From positions 4,278,001 through 4,342,000 of the forward strand of contig NZ_CP116257.1 of assembly GCF_027947595.1 (NCBI RefSeq): DNA of 64,000 nt, given 5' to 3'. This DNA is from Streptomyces lienomycini. GTDB taxonomy: Bacteria > Actinomycetota > Actinomycetes > Streptomycetales > Streptomycetaceae. Position numbers and translations under genes: made by a program. Shown here piece after piece: positions 18,726 through 27,706 of the stretch (position 1 is the stretch's first letter; each line of letters opens with the position of its first letter). The notes beneath the pieces are model-generated. The model was given only the letters and a program-made list of their open reading frames with translations, searched no databases and was not told where the DNA came from.

Positions 18726-20099
18726 TCACACCACCCGCCGACCGCCGCGTGCCTCGTCGGGGTGGGCGAGGCCGAGCTGGTGCCGCAGCGTCGGCCCCTG
18801 GTACTCCGTGCGGAAGACGCCTCGTTCCTGGAGGAGCGGGACGACCCGGTCGGCGAAGACGTCCAGGCCGCCCGGTGTGATGTGGGGGACGAGGATGAAG
18901 CCGTCGGAGGCGTCGGCCTGCACGAACCGGTTGATGGTCCTGGCGACGGTCGCCGGGGAGCCCACGAAGTTCTGGCGGTTGCCGGTGTTGATGACGAGGT
19001 CGCGGATGGACCAGCCGTGGGCGGCGGCGAGTTCGCGCCACTCGCGGGCGGTGGCGAGCGGGTCGCGGTACATCCTCACCTGGGCACGGCCCTCGGCGAT
19101 GTGGTGGTCGCCGACGTCCGGGTCGATGTCGGGCAGCGGCCCTTCGGGGTCGTACGAGGAGAGGTCCCGGTTCCAGACGAACTCCAGGTGCTTGAGGGCG
19201 GTGGCCCCGCTGACCTGCCGACGGCGCACCTCGCGCGCCAGTTCCTCGGCCTGCGCGTCGGTGTCGCCGAGCACGAAGGTGGCGGCGGGCAGGACGAGGA
19301 GTTCGTCGGGGCGGCGGCCGTACTTGGCGAGGCGGTTCTTGACGTCGGTGTAGAACGCCTGGCCCCCCTCCAGCGTGGCGTGTCTGCTGAAGATCGCGTC
19401 GGCGTCGGCGGCGGCGAACTCGCGCCCTTCGTCGGAGTCGCCCGCCTGGAAGACGACCGGGCGGCCCTGCGGTGAGCGCGGGACGTTGAACCGGCCGTGG
19501 ATGTCGAAGTGCCGGCCCGTGTGGACGAAGGAGCCCGCCTTCGCGTCCCGCAGGAAGGTGCCGCCGGTCTGGTCGGCGAGGATCTCGTCGCCGTGCCAGG
19601 AGTCGAAGAGTTCGTTGGCGGTGGCGAGGAACTCCTTGGCGCGGCTGTAGCGCTCCTCCCGCGGGAGGTAGCCGCCGCGGCGGAAGTTCTCGCCGGTGAA
19701 GGCGTCCCAGGAGGTGACCACGTTCCATGCCGCGCGGCCCCCGGAGAGGTGGTCGAGGGCGGCGAACTGCCGGGCGACTTCGTAGGGTTCGTTGAAGGTG
19801 GAGTTGATGGTGCCGGTCAGCCCGAGGTGCTCGGTGACGGCCGCGAGTGCGGCCAGCACGGTGAAGGTGTCGGGTCGGCCGACGACGTCCAGGTCGTAGA
19901 TCTTTCCGCCCTGTTCCCGCAGCCTGAGCCCTTCGGCGAGGAACAGGAAGTCGAACTTGGCGCGTTCGGCGGTCTGCGCGAAGTGCCTGAACGATCGGAA
20001 GTCGATGTGGCTGCCGGCCTCCGGGTCGCTCCACACGGTGGTGTTGTTGACGCCCGGGAAGTGGGCGGCCAGATGGATCTGCTTCAGCGGCTTGCTCAT
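18726..20099 (-). CDS. FMN-dependent monooxygenase, NtaA/SnaA/DmoA type
   Basis: A 457-residue luciferase-like flavin monooxygenase. Diagnostic segments are HFPGVNNTTVWSDP near the N-terminus, FAQTAERAKFDFLFLAEGL, VTSWDAFTGENFRRGG and VFQAGDSDEGREFAA, all characteristic of the NtaA/SnaA/DszA branch. These enzymes use FMNH2 and O2 to cleave C-N or C-S bonds, for example in nitrilotriacetate or dimethylsulfide. GGAGGGA precedes the ATG. It is the last gene of a minus-strand operon (binding protein, ATPase, two monooxygenases). The context points to an imported organosulfur compound, probably a modified cysteine. Confidence 0.9.
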   Translation of the reverse strand: MSKPLKQIHLAAHFPGVNNTTVWSDPEAGSHIDFRSFRHFAQTAERAKFDFLFLAEGLRLREQGGKIYDLDVVGRPDTFTVLAALAAVTEHLGLTGTINSTFNEPYEVARQFAALDHLSGGRAAWNVVTSWDAFTGENFRRGGYLPREERYSRAKEFLATANELFDSWHGDEILADQTGGTFLRDAKAGSFVHTGRHFDIHGRFNVPRSPQGRPVVFQAGDSDEGREFAAADADAIFSRHATLEGGQAFYTDVKNRLAKYGRRPDELLVLPAATFVLGDTDAQAEELAREVRRRQVSGATALKHLEFVWNRDLSSYDPEGPLPDIDPDVGDHHIAEGRAQVRMYRDPLATAREWRELAAAHGWSIRDLVINTGNRQNFVGSPATVARTINRFVQADASDGFILVPHITPGGLDVFADRVVPLLQERGVFRTEYQGPTLRHQLGLAHPDEARGGRRVV

Positions 20100-20117
20100 G
20101 GGTCGCGTCCCTCCGGC

Positions 20118-21317
20118 TCAGGCGGCGTAACGGTTGGCGGGCCGGGCCAGTCCCAGCAGCCCGCGCAGGGTGTCCGCCTCGTAGGCGAGGCGGAAGGCTC
20201 CCCGGCGCTGGAGTTCGGGAACCAGCTTCCGGGTGATCGCCGGCAGGTCGTGGCCCAGGACGGCGGGGCGCAGCCGGTATCCGGTGAGGCCGGCCGACCG
20301 CCATTCCTGGAGCAGGTCGGCGAGGGCCGCGGGCGTGCCGGTGAAGACGGCGGCGTCGCTGGTGTACGGCTCGCCCGCGAGGGCGTCGAGGCGCTCGCGT
20401 CGGGCGGCCGCGGCCCCGGGGGCGTCGTCGAGGAAGACGACGAGGTCGGCGAAGACGTGCAGCGGCTGACCGGCGCGGCCGGCCGCCTCCTGCTCGGCAC
20501 GGATCTCCGCGACGACGGTGCGGGCCTGCCCGGCGCCGTGCGGAGTGACGTACCCGATGTCGCCCTGACGGGCCACCAGCCGGTAGGGCACGCTCTGGTG
20601 GGCGAGAGCGCTGACCACGGGCTGGCCCTGTGGCGGGCGGGGGGTGATGGACGGGCCCCTGACGCTGAAGTGTCTGCCCTCGAAGTCGATGTAGTGCAGC
20701 TTGTCGCGGTCGACGAACCGGCCGGTGGCGGTGTCCCGGATCTCCGCGTCGTCCTCCCAGCTGTCCCAGAGGCGGCGTACGGCCTCGACGTAGTCGGCGG
20801 CCTCGTCGAAGAGGTCCGTCACCGCTTCGCGGGTGGCCGGGCCGTCGTGGGCGTCGATGCGCGGGACCGTGCGGCGGCCGAAGTGCGCGGCCTCGTTCGG
20901 CCGTGCGCTGACCTGCACGCGCACCCCGGCGCGGCCGTCGCTGACGTAATCGAGGGTGGCGATCGCCTTGGACAGGTGGAAGGGCTCCGTGTGGGTGACG
21001 ACCGCGGTCGGGACCAGGCCGATGTGCCGGGTGAGGGGCGCGACCCGGGACGCGATGAGGACGGCGTCCAGCCGGCCGCGGACCTGGTCGGTGCGGTCGT
21101 CCGGTTCGAGGGAGTGGGCCGACTGCGGGCCGAGGCCGTCCTCGACGGTCACGAAGTCGAGCAGGCCGCGCTCGGCCTCGGTGACCAGGTCGGCCCAGTA
21201 TCCGGCGGTGAAGAGGTCCCGGGGGCGGGCGACGGGCTCCCGCCAGGAGGCCGGGTGCCAGCCGGTGCCGTCCAGGGCGACGGCGAGACGCAGCGGAGTG
21301 GGAGGGGTTGAGGACAC
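20118..21317 (-). CDS. LLM-class flavin-dependent monooxygenase
   Basis: A second luciferase-like monooxygenase of ~399 residues, distinct from its neighbour. It has WADLVTEAERGLLDFVTVED near the N-terminus, SDGRAGVRVQVSARPNEAAHF in the flavin region, and a C-terminal helix set (DLPAITRKLVPELQRRGAF). The GTG at 21317 with AGGAAGG upstream is preferred; the longer in-frame extension is low-complexity Arg/Pro sequence with no homology look. It lies 18 bp before the NtaA-type gene and after the ABC ATPase. Paired monooxygenases beside an amino-acid-type transporter recall the Bacillus subtilis ytm/ytn sulfur operon. Confidence 0.88.
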   Translation of the reverse strand: MSSTPPTPLRLAVALDGTGWHPASWREPVARPRDLFTAGYWADLVTEAERGLLDFVTVEDGLGPQSAHSLEPDDRTDQVRGRLDAVLIASRVAPLTRHIGLVPTAVVTHTEPFHLSKAIATLDYVSDGRAGVRVQVSARPNEAAHFGRRTVPRIDAHDGPATREAVTDLFDEAADYVEAVRRLWDSWEDDAEIRDTATGRFVDRDKLHYIDFEGRHFSVRGPSITPRPPQGQPVVSALAHQSVPYRLVARQGDIGYVTPHGAGQARTVVAEIRAEQEAAGRAGQPLHVFADLVVFLDDAPGAAAARRERLDALAGEPYTSDAAVFTGTPAALADLLQEWRSAGLTGYRLRPAVLGHDLPAITRKLVPELQRRGAFRLAYEADTLRGLLGLARPANRYAA

Positions 21318-21485
21318 GAGTGGGTGCCTTCCTGGCAGGGGCGCGGTGCGCGGGGACGGATGGCGGCCGGACGCTCGGTGCCGGGCTGCCGCCGCCGGTC
21401 CGTCCTGGGCAGGCCGGCGGGTGGATCTCGGACTTCGACGGTGCGGCGGGGGACGAGGGGGCACGTCGGTCTCCTCGCGGGGCGG

Positions 21486-22250
21486 TCAGAGGACCTTGGA
21501 GAGGAAGGCGCGGGTACGTTCGTGCCGCGGCGCGTCGAGGACGGCCGCGGGCGGGCCCTTCTCGACGACGACCCCGTCGTCCATGAACACCACGGTGTCG
21601 GCGACCTCGCGGGCGAAGCCGATCTCGTGGGTCACGACGATCATGGTGGTGCCGGTGCGGGCCAGGTCCTTGATGACGTCGAGGACCTCGCCGACCAGTT
21701 CCGGGTCGAGTGCCGAGGTGGGCTCGTCGAACAGGAGCACCTTCGGTTCGAGGGCGAGTGCGCGGGCCATGGCCACGCGCTGCTGCTGGCCGCCCGACAG
21801 CTGCCGCGGATAGGCGTCGGCCTTGTCGGCGAGGCCCACGCGCTCCAGCAGGCGACGGGCCGCCTCCGCCGCCCTTCTGCGCGGGCGGCGCAGGGCGGAC
21901 ACCGGGGCCTCGACGAGGTTCTCCAGCACGGTGAGGTGCGGGAAGAGGTTGAAGTTCTGGAACACGAACCCGATGTTCGTGCGCTGTCTCCGAACGTCCT
22001 TCTCCCTCAGCTCGTACAGCCTGCCTCCGGAGCGGCGGTAGCCGATGAGCTCGCCGTCGACGCTGATCCAGCCGTGACTGACCTTCTCCAGGTGGTTGAT
22101 GGTGCGCAGCAGCGTGGACTTCCCGGAGCCGGACGGGCCCAGGACGACGGTGACCTCGCCGGCGCGGACCTGGAGGTCGACACCGCGGAGCACCTCCTGC
22201 GGTCCGAAGCTCTTGTGGACGTCGTGGACGTCCACCATCACCTCGCTCAT
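21486..22250 (-). CDS. Polar amino acid-type ABC transporter ATP-binding protein
   Basis: A 254-residue ATPase of the GlnQ/HisP/TcyN group. Walker A is [12 protein letters not shown], the Q-loop region [18 protein letters not shown], signature LSGGQQQR, Walker [17 protein letters not shown] and the switch His in VTHEIGF. It energises the permease encoded divergently at 23951-25081 with the binding protein at 22342-23301. Sitting between the binding protein and two flavin monooxygenases, it fits uptake of a sulfur-containing amino acid derivative. Confidence 0.93.
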   Translation of the reverse strand: MSEVMVDVHDVHKSFGPQEVLRGVDLQVRAGEVTVVLGPSGSGKSTLLRTINHLEKVSHGWISVDGELIGYRRSGGRLYELREKDVRRQRTNIGFVFQNFNLFPHLTVLENLVEAPVSALRRPRRRAAEAARRLLERVGLADKADAYPRQLSGGQQQRVAMARALALEPKVLLFDEPTSALDPELVGEVLDVIKDLARTGTTMIVVTHEIGFAREVADTVVFMDDGVVVEKGPPAAVLDAPRHERTRAFLSKVL

Positions 22251-22341
22251 CGGTCGGCTCCCAAGTGGTCGAGTGGTGTGACGGACTGATCGCGCCGCGC
22301 GCGGTGGAACGGGGCGGGCGCGGTTGCGGGTCCCTGTCGGC

Positions 22342-23301
22342 TCATGTGTGTTCGGGCGGGTTGATCCGCGACGTCTCGATCGCGGAGGCGGAGGTGCCCC
22401 ACTTCTCGAGGATCCGGGCGTACGTGCCGTCGTCGATCAGCTCGTTGACGGCTGCCTGGAACGCCTCGGTGAGCGGGGAGTCCTTCTTGAAGGTGAAGCC
22501 GACGTCCAGGCGGTGGTACTCGCCGAGGAACGCGGTGTGCGCGGCCGGCTGCGACGCCTGGTACCGCAGGCCGTTGATGGTCGACATGATCACGTCGATG
22601 CGGCCCTGCTGGAGCGCGGTGACGGTGGCCCCGTTGTCCGAGTAGACCTTCACGTCGTACGGCTTCTTGTCGGCCTTCTCGCACACCTCCTTGTTCGCCT
22701 CCAGGGTCGCCTCGAAGGTGGTCCCGGCGCCGATGCCCACCGTCCGCCCGCACAGCTGGACCAGGTCCGTGACCTTCTCGCCGAACGACGTGTCGCCCTC
22801 CTTCACCGCGAAGCCCTGGCCGTCGTCGATGTAGGTGACGAAGTCGATGGTCTTCAGACGCTCGGTGGTGACCCCGAAGTTGCCGGTGCCGAAGTCGTAC
22901 TTGCCGCTGCGCAGGGCGGGCAGGATCGTCTCGAAGGAGGCGTCCTGGCGCTCCAGCCCGATGCCGAGGACCTTGGCGACGGCATCGGCGATGTCGATGT
23001 CCTGGCCCTCGGGCTGCTGGTCCGACCCGTTCGGGTAGTACGCCGTCGGCGGGGCGGCGACGGAGCTGCCGACCCGGAGCGTGCCCGACTTCCGCACGGC
23101 GGCGGGCAGCAGCGCGGCGACGGAGTCCACCTCGCGTACGGCGGCGACCGGGTCGTCGGTCGGCGCGGGAGAGTTCCGCGCGCCTGCCACTGCCATGTCG
23201 TCGGGGTCTCCGGAGCCGCACCCGGTCAGGAGCAGCGGGGGCAGGAGCGCGGCGGCGACCACGGCGGGGCGCAGACGGCTGTCGACGCGGGGGCGCTTCA
23301 C
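22342..23301 (-). CDS. Amino acid-type ABC transporter substrate-binding lipoprotein
   Basis: A solute-binding protein of family 3 (~319 residues). The GTG at 23301 is chosen because [12 protein letters not shown] followed by a hydrophobic stretch and lipobox LLTGC (Cys28) then makes a normal lipoprotein signal; GAGG lies 10 bp upstream. A longer reading from 23463 would bury the signal behind 54 extra residues. Family-3 features are [55 protein letters not shown] and [18 protein letters not shown]. It is the first structural gene after the cysteine-rich leader peptide at 23662-23739. Confidence 0.9.
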   Translation of the reverse strand: MKRPRVDSRLRPAVVAAALLPPLLLTGCGSGDPDDMAVAGARNSPAPTDDPVAAVREVDSVAALLPAAVRKSGTLRVGSSVAAPPTAYYPNGSDQQPEGQDIDIADAVAKVLGIGLERQDASFETILPALRSGKYDFGTGNFGVTTERLKTIDFVTYIDDGQGFAVKEGDTSFGEKVTDLVQLCGRTVGIGAGTTFEATLEANKEVCEKADKKPYDVKVYSDNGATVTALQQGRIDVIMSTINGLRYQASQPAAHTAFLGEYHRLDVGFTFKKDSPLTEAFQAAVNELIDDGTYARILEKWGTSASAIETSRINPPEHT

Positions 23302-23661
23302 CGGCCGGCGGGCCTCGTGCGCCCGGGCGAGGCGGAGCGTGTGCTGCGCGTCGAAGGCGGCGCCGGAACGCGGGGGCGTTTCGGAGCCGTTCTCGGTGGC
23401 GGCGACGCCGGGGAACTCCGCGGGCATGACAGGGGCCTTCATGACAGGGGCCTTTCGGAACAAGGTCGTGTGCGGGCATGACGCGGGGACTCGCCGTGCG
23501 GACGCAAGGGCGCCCGTCAGGACGGCGACGAGTGGCTACAGGCGTGACGACGCCGGGGCGTCGGGGGAAGCAGTGCTGCGGCAGCGCGCGCGATGACGGA
23601 ATTCGGCCCGCAACGGGTCACCGATGGAGGGAAAGGGCCGGTCGGACGGCCTGCTGCCGAA
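23302..23661 (-). promoter_or_regulatory. Leader region between cysteine leader peptide and binding-protein gene
   Basis: A 360-bp transcribed leader on the minus strand. It contains CGACGCC-GG-GGCGTCG (23548-23563), a perfect 7-bp stem that could act as the attenuator controlled by translation of the upstream peptide. A 15-bp unit, catgacaggggcctt, is tandemly duplicated at 23424-23453 and explains the repeated residues in the longer alternative start of the binding protein. No other gene is seen here. Confidence 0.5.
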
Positions 23662-23739
23662 TCAGGCGCAACACGCGGCGGACCACACCCGACCGAAGTC
23701 GATGTGGTCGCGAGAGACCAGGCGTTCCTGAGCAGTCAT
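23662..23739 (-). CDS. Cysteine-rich leader peptide (attenuation uORF)
   Basis: A 25-residue reading frame, ATG at 23739 with AAGGGC just upstream. It begins MTAQERLVSRD and ends HIDFGRVWSAACCA followed by TGA. The pattern (basic and H-x-D, then R-V-x-S-A, then tandem Cys near the stop) is that of actinobacterial leader peptides in front of sulfur-assimilation operons. There, ribosome stalling at Cys codons during cysteine shortage permits downstream expression, as reported in mycobacteria. It precedes the binding-protein/ATPase/monooxygenase operon on the same strand. The cysteine response here is inferred from the peptide pattern. Confidence 0.75.
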   Translation of the reverse strand: MTAQERLVSRDHIDFGRVWSAACCA

Positions 23740-23838
23740 GCCCTTCATTCAGCCGCGCGCACGGCTGCCCGTCAAGCGCGGACCGCATGCGGTACCACGC
23801 CTTGAGACCGTGTTGCGGAAGCATGTACACGATGTTGC

Positions 23839-23885
23839 AACTCCCCGGCAGGAGTTGACCGTTCACATGTTCCAGGGCCTAGTCT
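23839..23885 (+). promoter_or_regulatory. Promoter and inverted repeat upstream of the permease gene
   Basis: CAACTCC-N6-GGAGTTG (about 23839-23858) is a perfect 7-bp-arm repeat running into TTGACC, a good -35 box. TAGTCT about 18 bp downstream could be the -10. The arrangement suggests a regulator overlapping the -35 of the permease/FAD-protein operon. Positions may be off by one base. Confidence 0.45.
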
Positions 23886-23950
23886 CGACGGCGGACCGGG
23901 CACCGCCGTACGTGGTGGACGATCCGGCCGCGTTGAGGGACGCGACATGC

Positions 23951-25081
23951 GTGACGACACCCATGCCCACGCCTCCTCCCTCCTCCGGAGCCTCCCCGAT
24001 GGTCACTCCTTCTGACGTCACTCCTTCTGACGTCACTCCTTCCGATGTCACGCCCTCCGATGTCACGCCCTCCGACGCCACGCCTTCCGATGCCCCGTCC
24101 GCTGCTGCTCCGAAGCGCGGGAGAGCGCCCGGGCCACGCGGCGCCGACTCGCCTCGGATCGTGCCGCGCCGGCACACCGGCCGGCTGCTGGCGGCGGCCG
24201 TGGCGCTGCTGCTCTTCGCCATGGTGGTCAACTCCGCGGCCCGCAACAGCGCCTTCCAGTGGGACGTGGTGGGCCGGTACTTCGCCACGAGCGCGGTGCT
24301 GGACGGTCTGTTGCTGACCCTGTGGCTCACCGCGACCGTGACGGTGCTCGGCTTCCTGCTCGGCATCCCCCTGGCGGTGATGCGGCTCTCCGCCAACCCG
24401 GTGCTGCGCACGCTGAGCTGGGGTTACGTGTGGGTGTTCCGGTCCACGCCGCTGCTGGTGCAACTGCTGTTCTGGTTCAACATCGGAGCGCTCTACCCCA
24501 CCCTCGGGCTCGGCGTCCCGTTCGGCCCGGAGTTCGTCACCGTCAAGACGGTGAACCTCCTCGGGCCCACCCTCACCGCGGTCATCGGCCTCACCCTGCA
24601 CGAGACCGCCTACGCCGCCGAGGTGGTACGCGGCGGCATCCTCTCGGTGGACGCGGGCCAGACCGAGGCCGCCCAGGCCCTGGGCCTCGGCAGGTCGCGC
24701 ACGCTGCGCCGGATCGTCGTGCCGCAGGCGATGCGCTCGATCGTGCCGACGGCCGGGAACATGCTGATCGGTACGCTCAAGGGGACGAGCATCGTCAGTG
24801 TGCTGGCCGTGCACGATCTGCTGTTCTCGGTACAGCTGATCTACAACCGCACCTATCAGGTCATACCCCTGCTGATGGTCGCCACACTGTGGTACATCGC
24901 GGTCACGACCGTGCTGAGCGTCGGTCAGTACTACGTCGAGCGGTACTACGCCCGCGGTGCCGCCCGCAGCCTGCCGCCCACCCCGCCGCAACGGCTCCGC
25001 GCCGGCCTGACCACCCTGCGGGTCCGGCTGAACCGGGCGACCGCCGCGGACGCCCGGCCCACCCTCGGCGGTGACCGGTGA
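23951..25081 (+). CDS. Amino acid-type ABC transporter permease with repeat-rich N-terminal tail
   Basis: A ~376-residue HisM/GlnP-type permease. The core has hydrophobic helices and the EAA loop (QTEAAQALGLGRSRTLRRIV), with FRSTPLLVQLLFWF as a family mark. The first ~80 residues are an unusual hydrophilic cytoplasmic tail with about six VTPSD-type pentapeptide repeats encoded by 15-bp tandem units at 24002-24091. The GTG at 23951 has GAGGGA 10 bp upstream; an ATG at 23963 is possible. The stop overlaps the next gene (GTGA). It partners the binding protein and ATPase encoded divergently. Confidence 0.9.
   Translation: MTTPMPTPPPSSGASPMVTPSDVTPSDVTPSDVTPSDVTPSDATPSDAPSAAAPKRGRAPGPRGADSPRIVPRRHTGRLLAAAVALLLFAMVVNSAARNSAFQWDVVGRYFATSAVLDGLLLTLWLTATVTVLGFLLGIPLAVMRLSANPVLRTLSWGYVWVFRSTPLLVQLLFWFNIGALYPTLGLGVPFGPEFVTVKTVNLLGPTLTAVIGLTLHETAYAAEVVRGGILSVDAGQTEAAQALGLGRSRTLRRIVVPQAMRSIVPTAGNMLIGTLKGTSIVSVLAVHDLLFSVQLIYNRTYQVIPLLMVATLWYIAVTTVLSVGQYYVERYYARGAARSLPPTPPQRLRAGLTTLRVRLNRATAADARPTLGGDR
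24002..24091 (+). repeat. Six tandem 15-bp units encoding V/A-T-P-S-D
   Basis: Units begin at 24002, 24017, 24032, 24047, 24062 and 24077 and read GTCACTCCTTCTGAC with third-position drift (GTCACGCCCTCCGAT and similar). The first two are identical and the later ones diverge, as expected for stepwise slippage expansion. They lie in frame in the permease N-terminus, so copy number could vary between strains without breaking the gene. Confidence 0.9.
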
Positions 25082-27075
25082 GCAACGCCCGCACCGCGGC
25101 CGTCCTCGTCGTCGTCGGCGCGGGACCGCGCGCCACCGGACTGCTGGAGCGGATCGCCGCGAACGCCCCCGAACTGTGGTCCGGTGACAGGGAGTTGCTC
25201 ATCCACCTGGTGGATCCGCACCCGCCGGGGCCGGGCCGCATCTGGCGGCACGAGCAGTCGCCGCTGCTGCGCATGAACTCCATGGCCGAGGACGTCACGA
25301 TGTTCACCGACGAGACGTCCACCATCGACGGCCCCGTACGGCCGGGCCCGTCCCTGGCCGAGTGGGCCGCCGCGTTCTCCGACGGCACCGAAGCCCGCGC
25401 ACACGCGCCGCACGCCCCGTCCCCCGACCCGGACGTGCTCGCCGAACTGCGCACGCTGACCGGGACGGACTTCCCCACCCGCCGGGCGCAGAGCGCCTAC
25501 CTGACCTGGGTGTTCCGCCGGGCCCTGGGGGACCTGCCGCCGTCCGTCAGGGTCGAGTGGCACCGCGCCGTCGCGACGGCCGTGACCGGCCCCGCGGACG
25601 GCCCGCAACACGTCCGCCTGGCCGGCCGCACCGCACCCCTCGTCGCCGACCTGGTGGTCCTGGCCCAGGGCCACCTGGAGTCCGCCCCCGCCGTCGAGCA
25701 CCGCGCCCGCGCCGCCTTCGCCCGCCGCCACAACCGCGTCCATCTGCCACCGGGCCTCTCCGCCGACGCCGACCTGTCGGCGCTGCGCCCGGGCGAGCAC
25801 GTCATCCTGCGCGGCTTCGGACTCGCCTTCGTCGACCTGATGGCGTTGCTCACCGAGGGCCGCGGCGGCGCCTTCCGCGCCTCGGCGGACGGCACGCTCA
25901 CCTACCTCCCCTCCGGCCGCGAACCGGTCCTCCACGTCGGATCACGACGCGGGGTGCCATACCACTCCAAGACCCGCTACCGCCTCCAGGGCCCCCGACC
26001 GCCGCTGCCCCGGCACTTCGGACCGGCGGCCCTCGACACGCTGATCGCCGGGGGGCGGCCGCTGGACCTGCGGCGCGACGTGTGGCCGCTGATGGCCAAG
26101 GAGATCGGCTTCGGCCACTACCACGAGTTGTTCCACGCCCACCCCGAGCGGACGGCGCTGCCCTGGCCGGAGTTCGTCACCGCCTACGACCGCCTCGACT
26201 GGTACTCCACCGAGATGACGGCCCTGATCACCGCAGCCGTGCCCGGCCGGGAGGACCGCCTGGACTTCGAGGCGCTGGACCGCCCCCTCCAGGACCTGGT
26301 CTTCGTCACGCCGGAAGCCCTCCGGGGCCACGTGCGCGACCATGTCGCCCGGGACGTCGCCCGCCGCGAGGACGCGGCCCACAGCGCGGACCTGGGCGCG
26401 TTCCTCGCGCTGCTGTCCGTCTACGGGCAGTTGCCCCGGCTGGTCGCTGCCGGACGGCTGACGGCCCGCTCCGTCGCCGACGGTCTGGACGGCTGGTGGC
26501 ACGGCTTCTTCAGCTTCCTCGCCTCCGGCCCGCCGGGCTTCCGGCTGCGTCAACTGCTCGCCCTGTCCGAGGCCGGGCTCGTCCGCTTCCTCGGCGCGGA
26601 CCTCCGCGTCGGCACGGACGAGGCCACCGGCACCTTCACCGCCGCCAGCCCCACGGTGCCAGGCCACATCACGCACGCCACCGCGCTGATCGAGGCGTAC
26701 CTGCCGGGCCCGAATCTCGACCGCACGCGGGACCCCCTGCTACGGCGGCTGTACCGCGCGGGCGCCCTCACCGAGGAGGTCGTCGACGACCCGGCGCACA
26801 CACACCGCTCCGGCAGGATCAGAGTCGACCCGGAGGGCGGCCACGTCGTCGACGCCGTTCTCGGCGGCCCCCACCCCCGCCGCATCGCCCTCGGCGCCCC
26901 CACCGACAGCCGCGCCCAGGCCGCCTTCGCCCGGCCTCGCACCGATGCCCCCGCCTTCCGGCAGAACGACGCGGTGGCCCGTGCCCTGCTGCGGTCCCTG
27001 AACGCCGATCAGCACACCGGACCGGCGGACCACGGCGGCAGTCCTGCCGATCTCGGTGTGCGTGTCGGGGGGTGA
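25078..27075 (+). CDS. FAD/NAD(P)-binding protein (NAD_binding_9 family)
   Basis: A 665-residue flavoprotein-type protein. The N-terminal Rossmann motif is VLVVVGAGPRATGLLERIAA, followed by IHLVDPHPPGPGRIWR and LLRMNSMAEDVTMFTD, the layout of the FAD-NAD(P)-binding family seen with siderophore- or ornithine-type N-hydroxylase relatives. A second Rossmann-like segment is REHVILRGFGL-like (GEHVILRGFGLAFVDLMALL). Its GTG overlaps the permease stop, so it is co-translated with the transporter. It may oxidise the imported compound or assist the divergent flavin monooxygenases; no direct evidence separates these. Confidence 0.85.
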   Translation: MSNARTAAVLVVVGAGPRATGLLERIAANAPELWSGDRELLIHLVDPHPPGPGRIWRHEQSPLLRMNSMAEDVTMFTDETSTIDGPVRPGPSLAEWAAAFSDGTEARAHAPHAPSPDPDVLAELRTLTGTDFPTRRAQSAYLTWVFRRALGDLPPSVRVEWHRAVATAVTGPADGPQHVRLAGRTAPLVADLVVLAQGHLESAPAVEHRARAAFARRHNRVHLPPGLSADADLSALRPGEHVILRGFGLAFVDLMALLTEGRGGAFRASADGTLTYLPSGREPVLHVGSRRGVPYHSKTRYRLQGPRPPLPRHFGPAALDTLIAGGRPLDLRRDVWPLMAKEIGFGHYHELFHAHPERTALPWPEFVTAYDRLDWYSTEMTALITAAVPGREDRLDFEALDRPLQDLVFVTPEALRGHVRDHVARDVARREDAAHSADLGAFLALLSVYGQLPRLVAAGRLTARSVADGLDGWWHGFFSFLASGPPGFRLRQLLALSEAGLVRFLGADLRVGTDEATGTFTAASPTVPGHITHATALIEAYLPGPNLDRTRDPLLRRLYRAGALTEEVVDDPAHTHRSGRIRVDPEGGHVVDAVLGGPHPRRIALGAPTDSRAQAAFARPRTDAPAFRQNDAVARALLRSLNADQHTGPADHGGSPADLGVRVGG

Positions 27076-27145
27076 GGCGGCGTTCCGGCGTGGGGGTGCC
27101 TGTCGACGAGCGGAAGCCCCCTGGGCACACCGCCGCCGGACGGCG

Positions 27146-27418
27146 TCAGCCGATGTGCCAGGAGAAACTGCCGCCGTTGTTGGCGGCGACGGCGAACATC
27201 ACGATCATGAGCACGATGTCGGCGATTCCGAGACCCAGTGCCCACTTGGCCATCGCGGATCCGGTCTGACGCAGCGCCACGGCACCGAAGATGATCGCCA
27301 GCGGGCCCAGGACGATGGGCAGGATGAGGAGTCCCACGATGCCGCAGACCAGTCCGGCGATCGCCAGTCCACTGGTCCTGCCGCCCTTTCGGGCTCCCGT
27401 TCTGCTGTAGGTCGACAT
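27146..27418 (-). CDS. Small DUF4190-type membrane protein
   Basis: A 90-residue protein with two transmembrane segments (LAIAGLVCGIVGLLILPIVL and LGLGIADIVLMIVMFAVAA) and a short basic N-terminus. The S-G-L-A-I-A-G start and the GPLAIIFGAVALRQ loop are typical of DUF4190 proteins, common in streptomycetes and of unknown function. GAAGGAAGC directly precedes the ATG. It is monocistronic. Confidence 0.85.
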   Translation of the reverse strand: MSTYSRTGARKGGRTSGLAIAGLVCGIVGLLILPIVLGPLAIIFGAVALRQTGSAMAKWALGLGIADIVLMIVMFAVAANNGGSFSWHIG

Positions 27419-27706
27419 GCTTCCTTCCGATCTGTCGTGGATCAGTGGAATCTTCTTCTTTCGGTGGCCTTCGAGTTGCCCCTGGGAGCCGTTTCACACC
27501 AGCGACTCGTCAAATCCATTGGCCGCGGCCGAAGTTCGGCCCGTCCGGGCCATACGGGCAACGGGCGACATCCTCCCGTCGGCGCCGCGTAGCAACTCTG
27601 TCGGGGGCTGTCGGTCGGATGTCGGTGGCCCGTCGGCGGGAGGCGGCACCTTTCGGAAGGTGGCCGTCCGGAGCCAACCGGGCGGCCCGATCCCGAAGGA
27701 GTCACC

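Noticed and set aside
18726..21317. Reading the two flavin monooxygenases as pristinamycin IIA synthase (SnaA/SnaB) antibiotic genes
   Set aside because: The neighbours are a complete amino-acid-type transporter and a cysteine leader; there are no polyketide or peptide synthetase genes.
23618..23866. An 82-residue minus-strand frame overlapping the cysteine leader peptide
   Set aside because: It has no ribosome site or domain. The overlapping 25-residue leader in another frame explains the region better.
23870..23890. GGCCTAGTCTCGAC as a third DasR-like site
   Set aside because: It lacks the TCTAGA palindrome core; it is better read as a -10 region.
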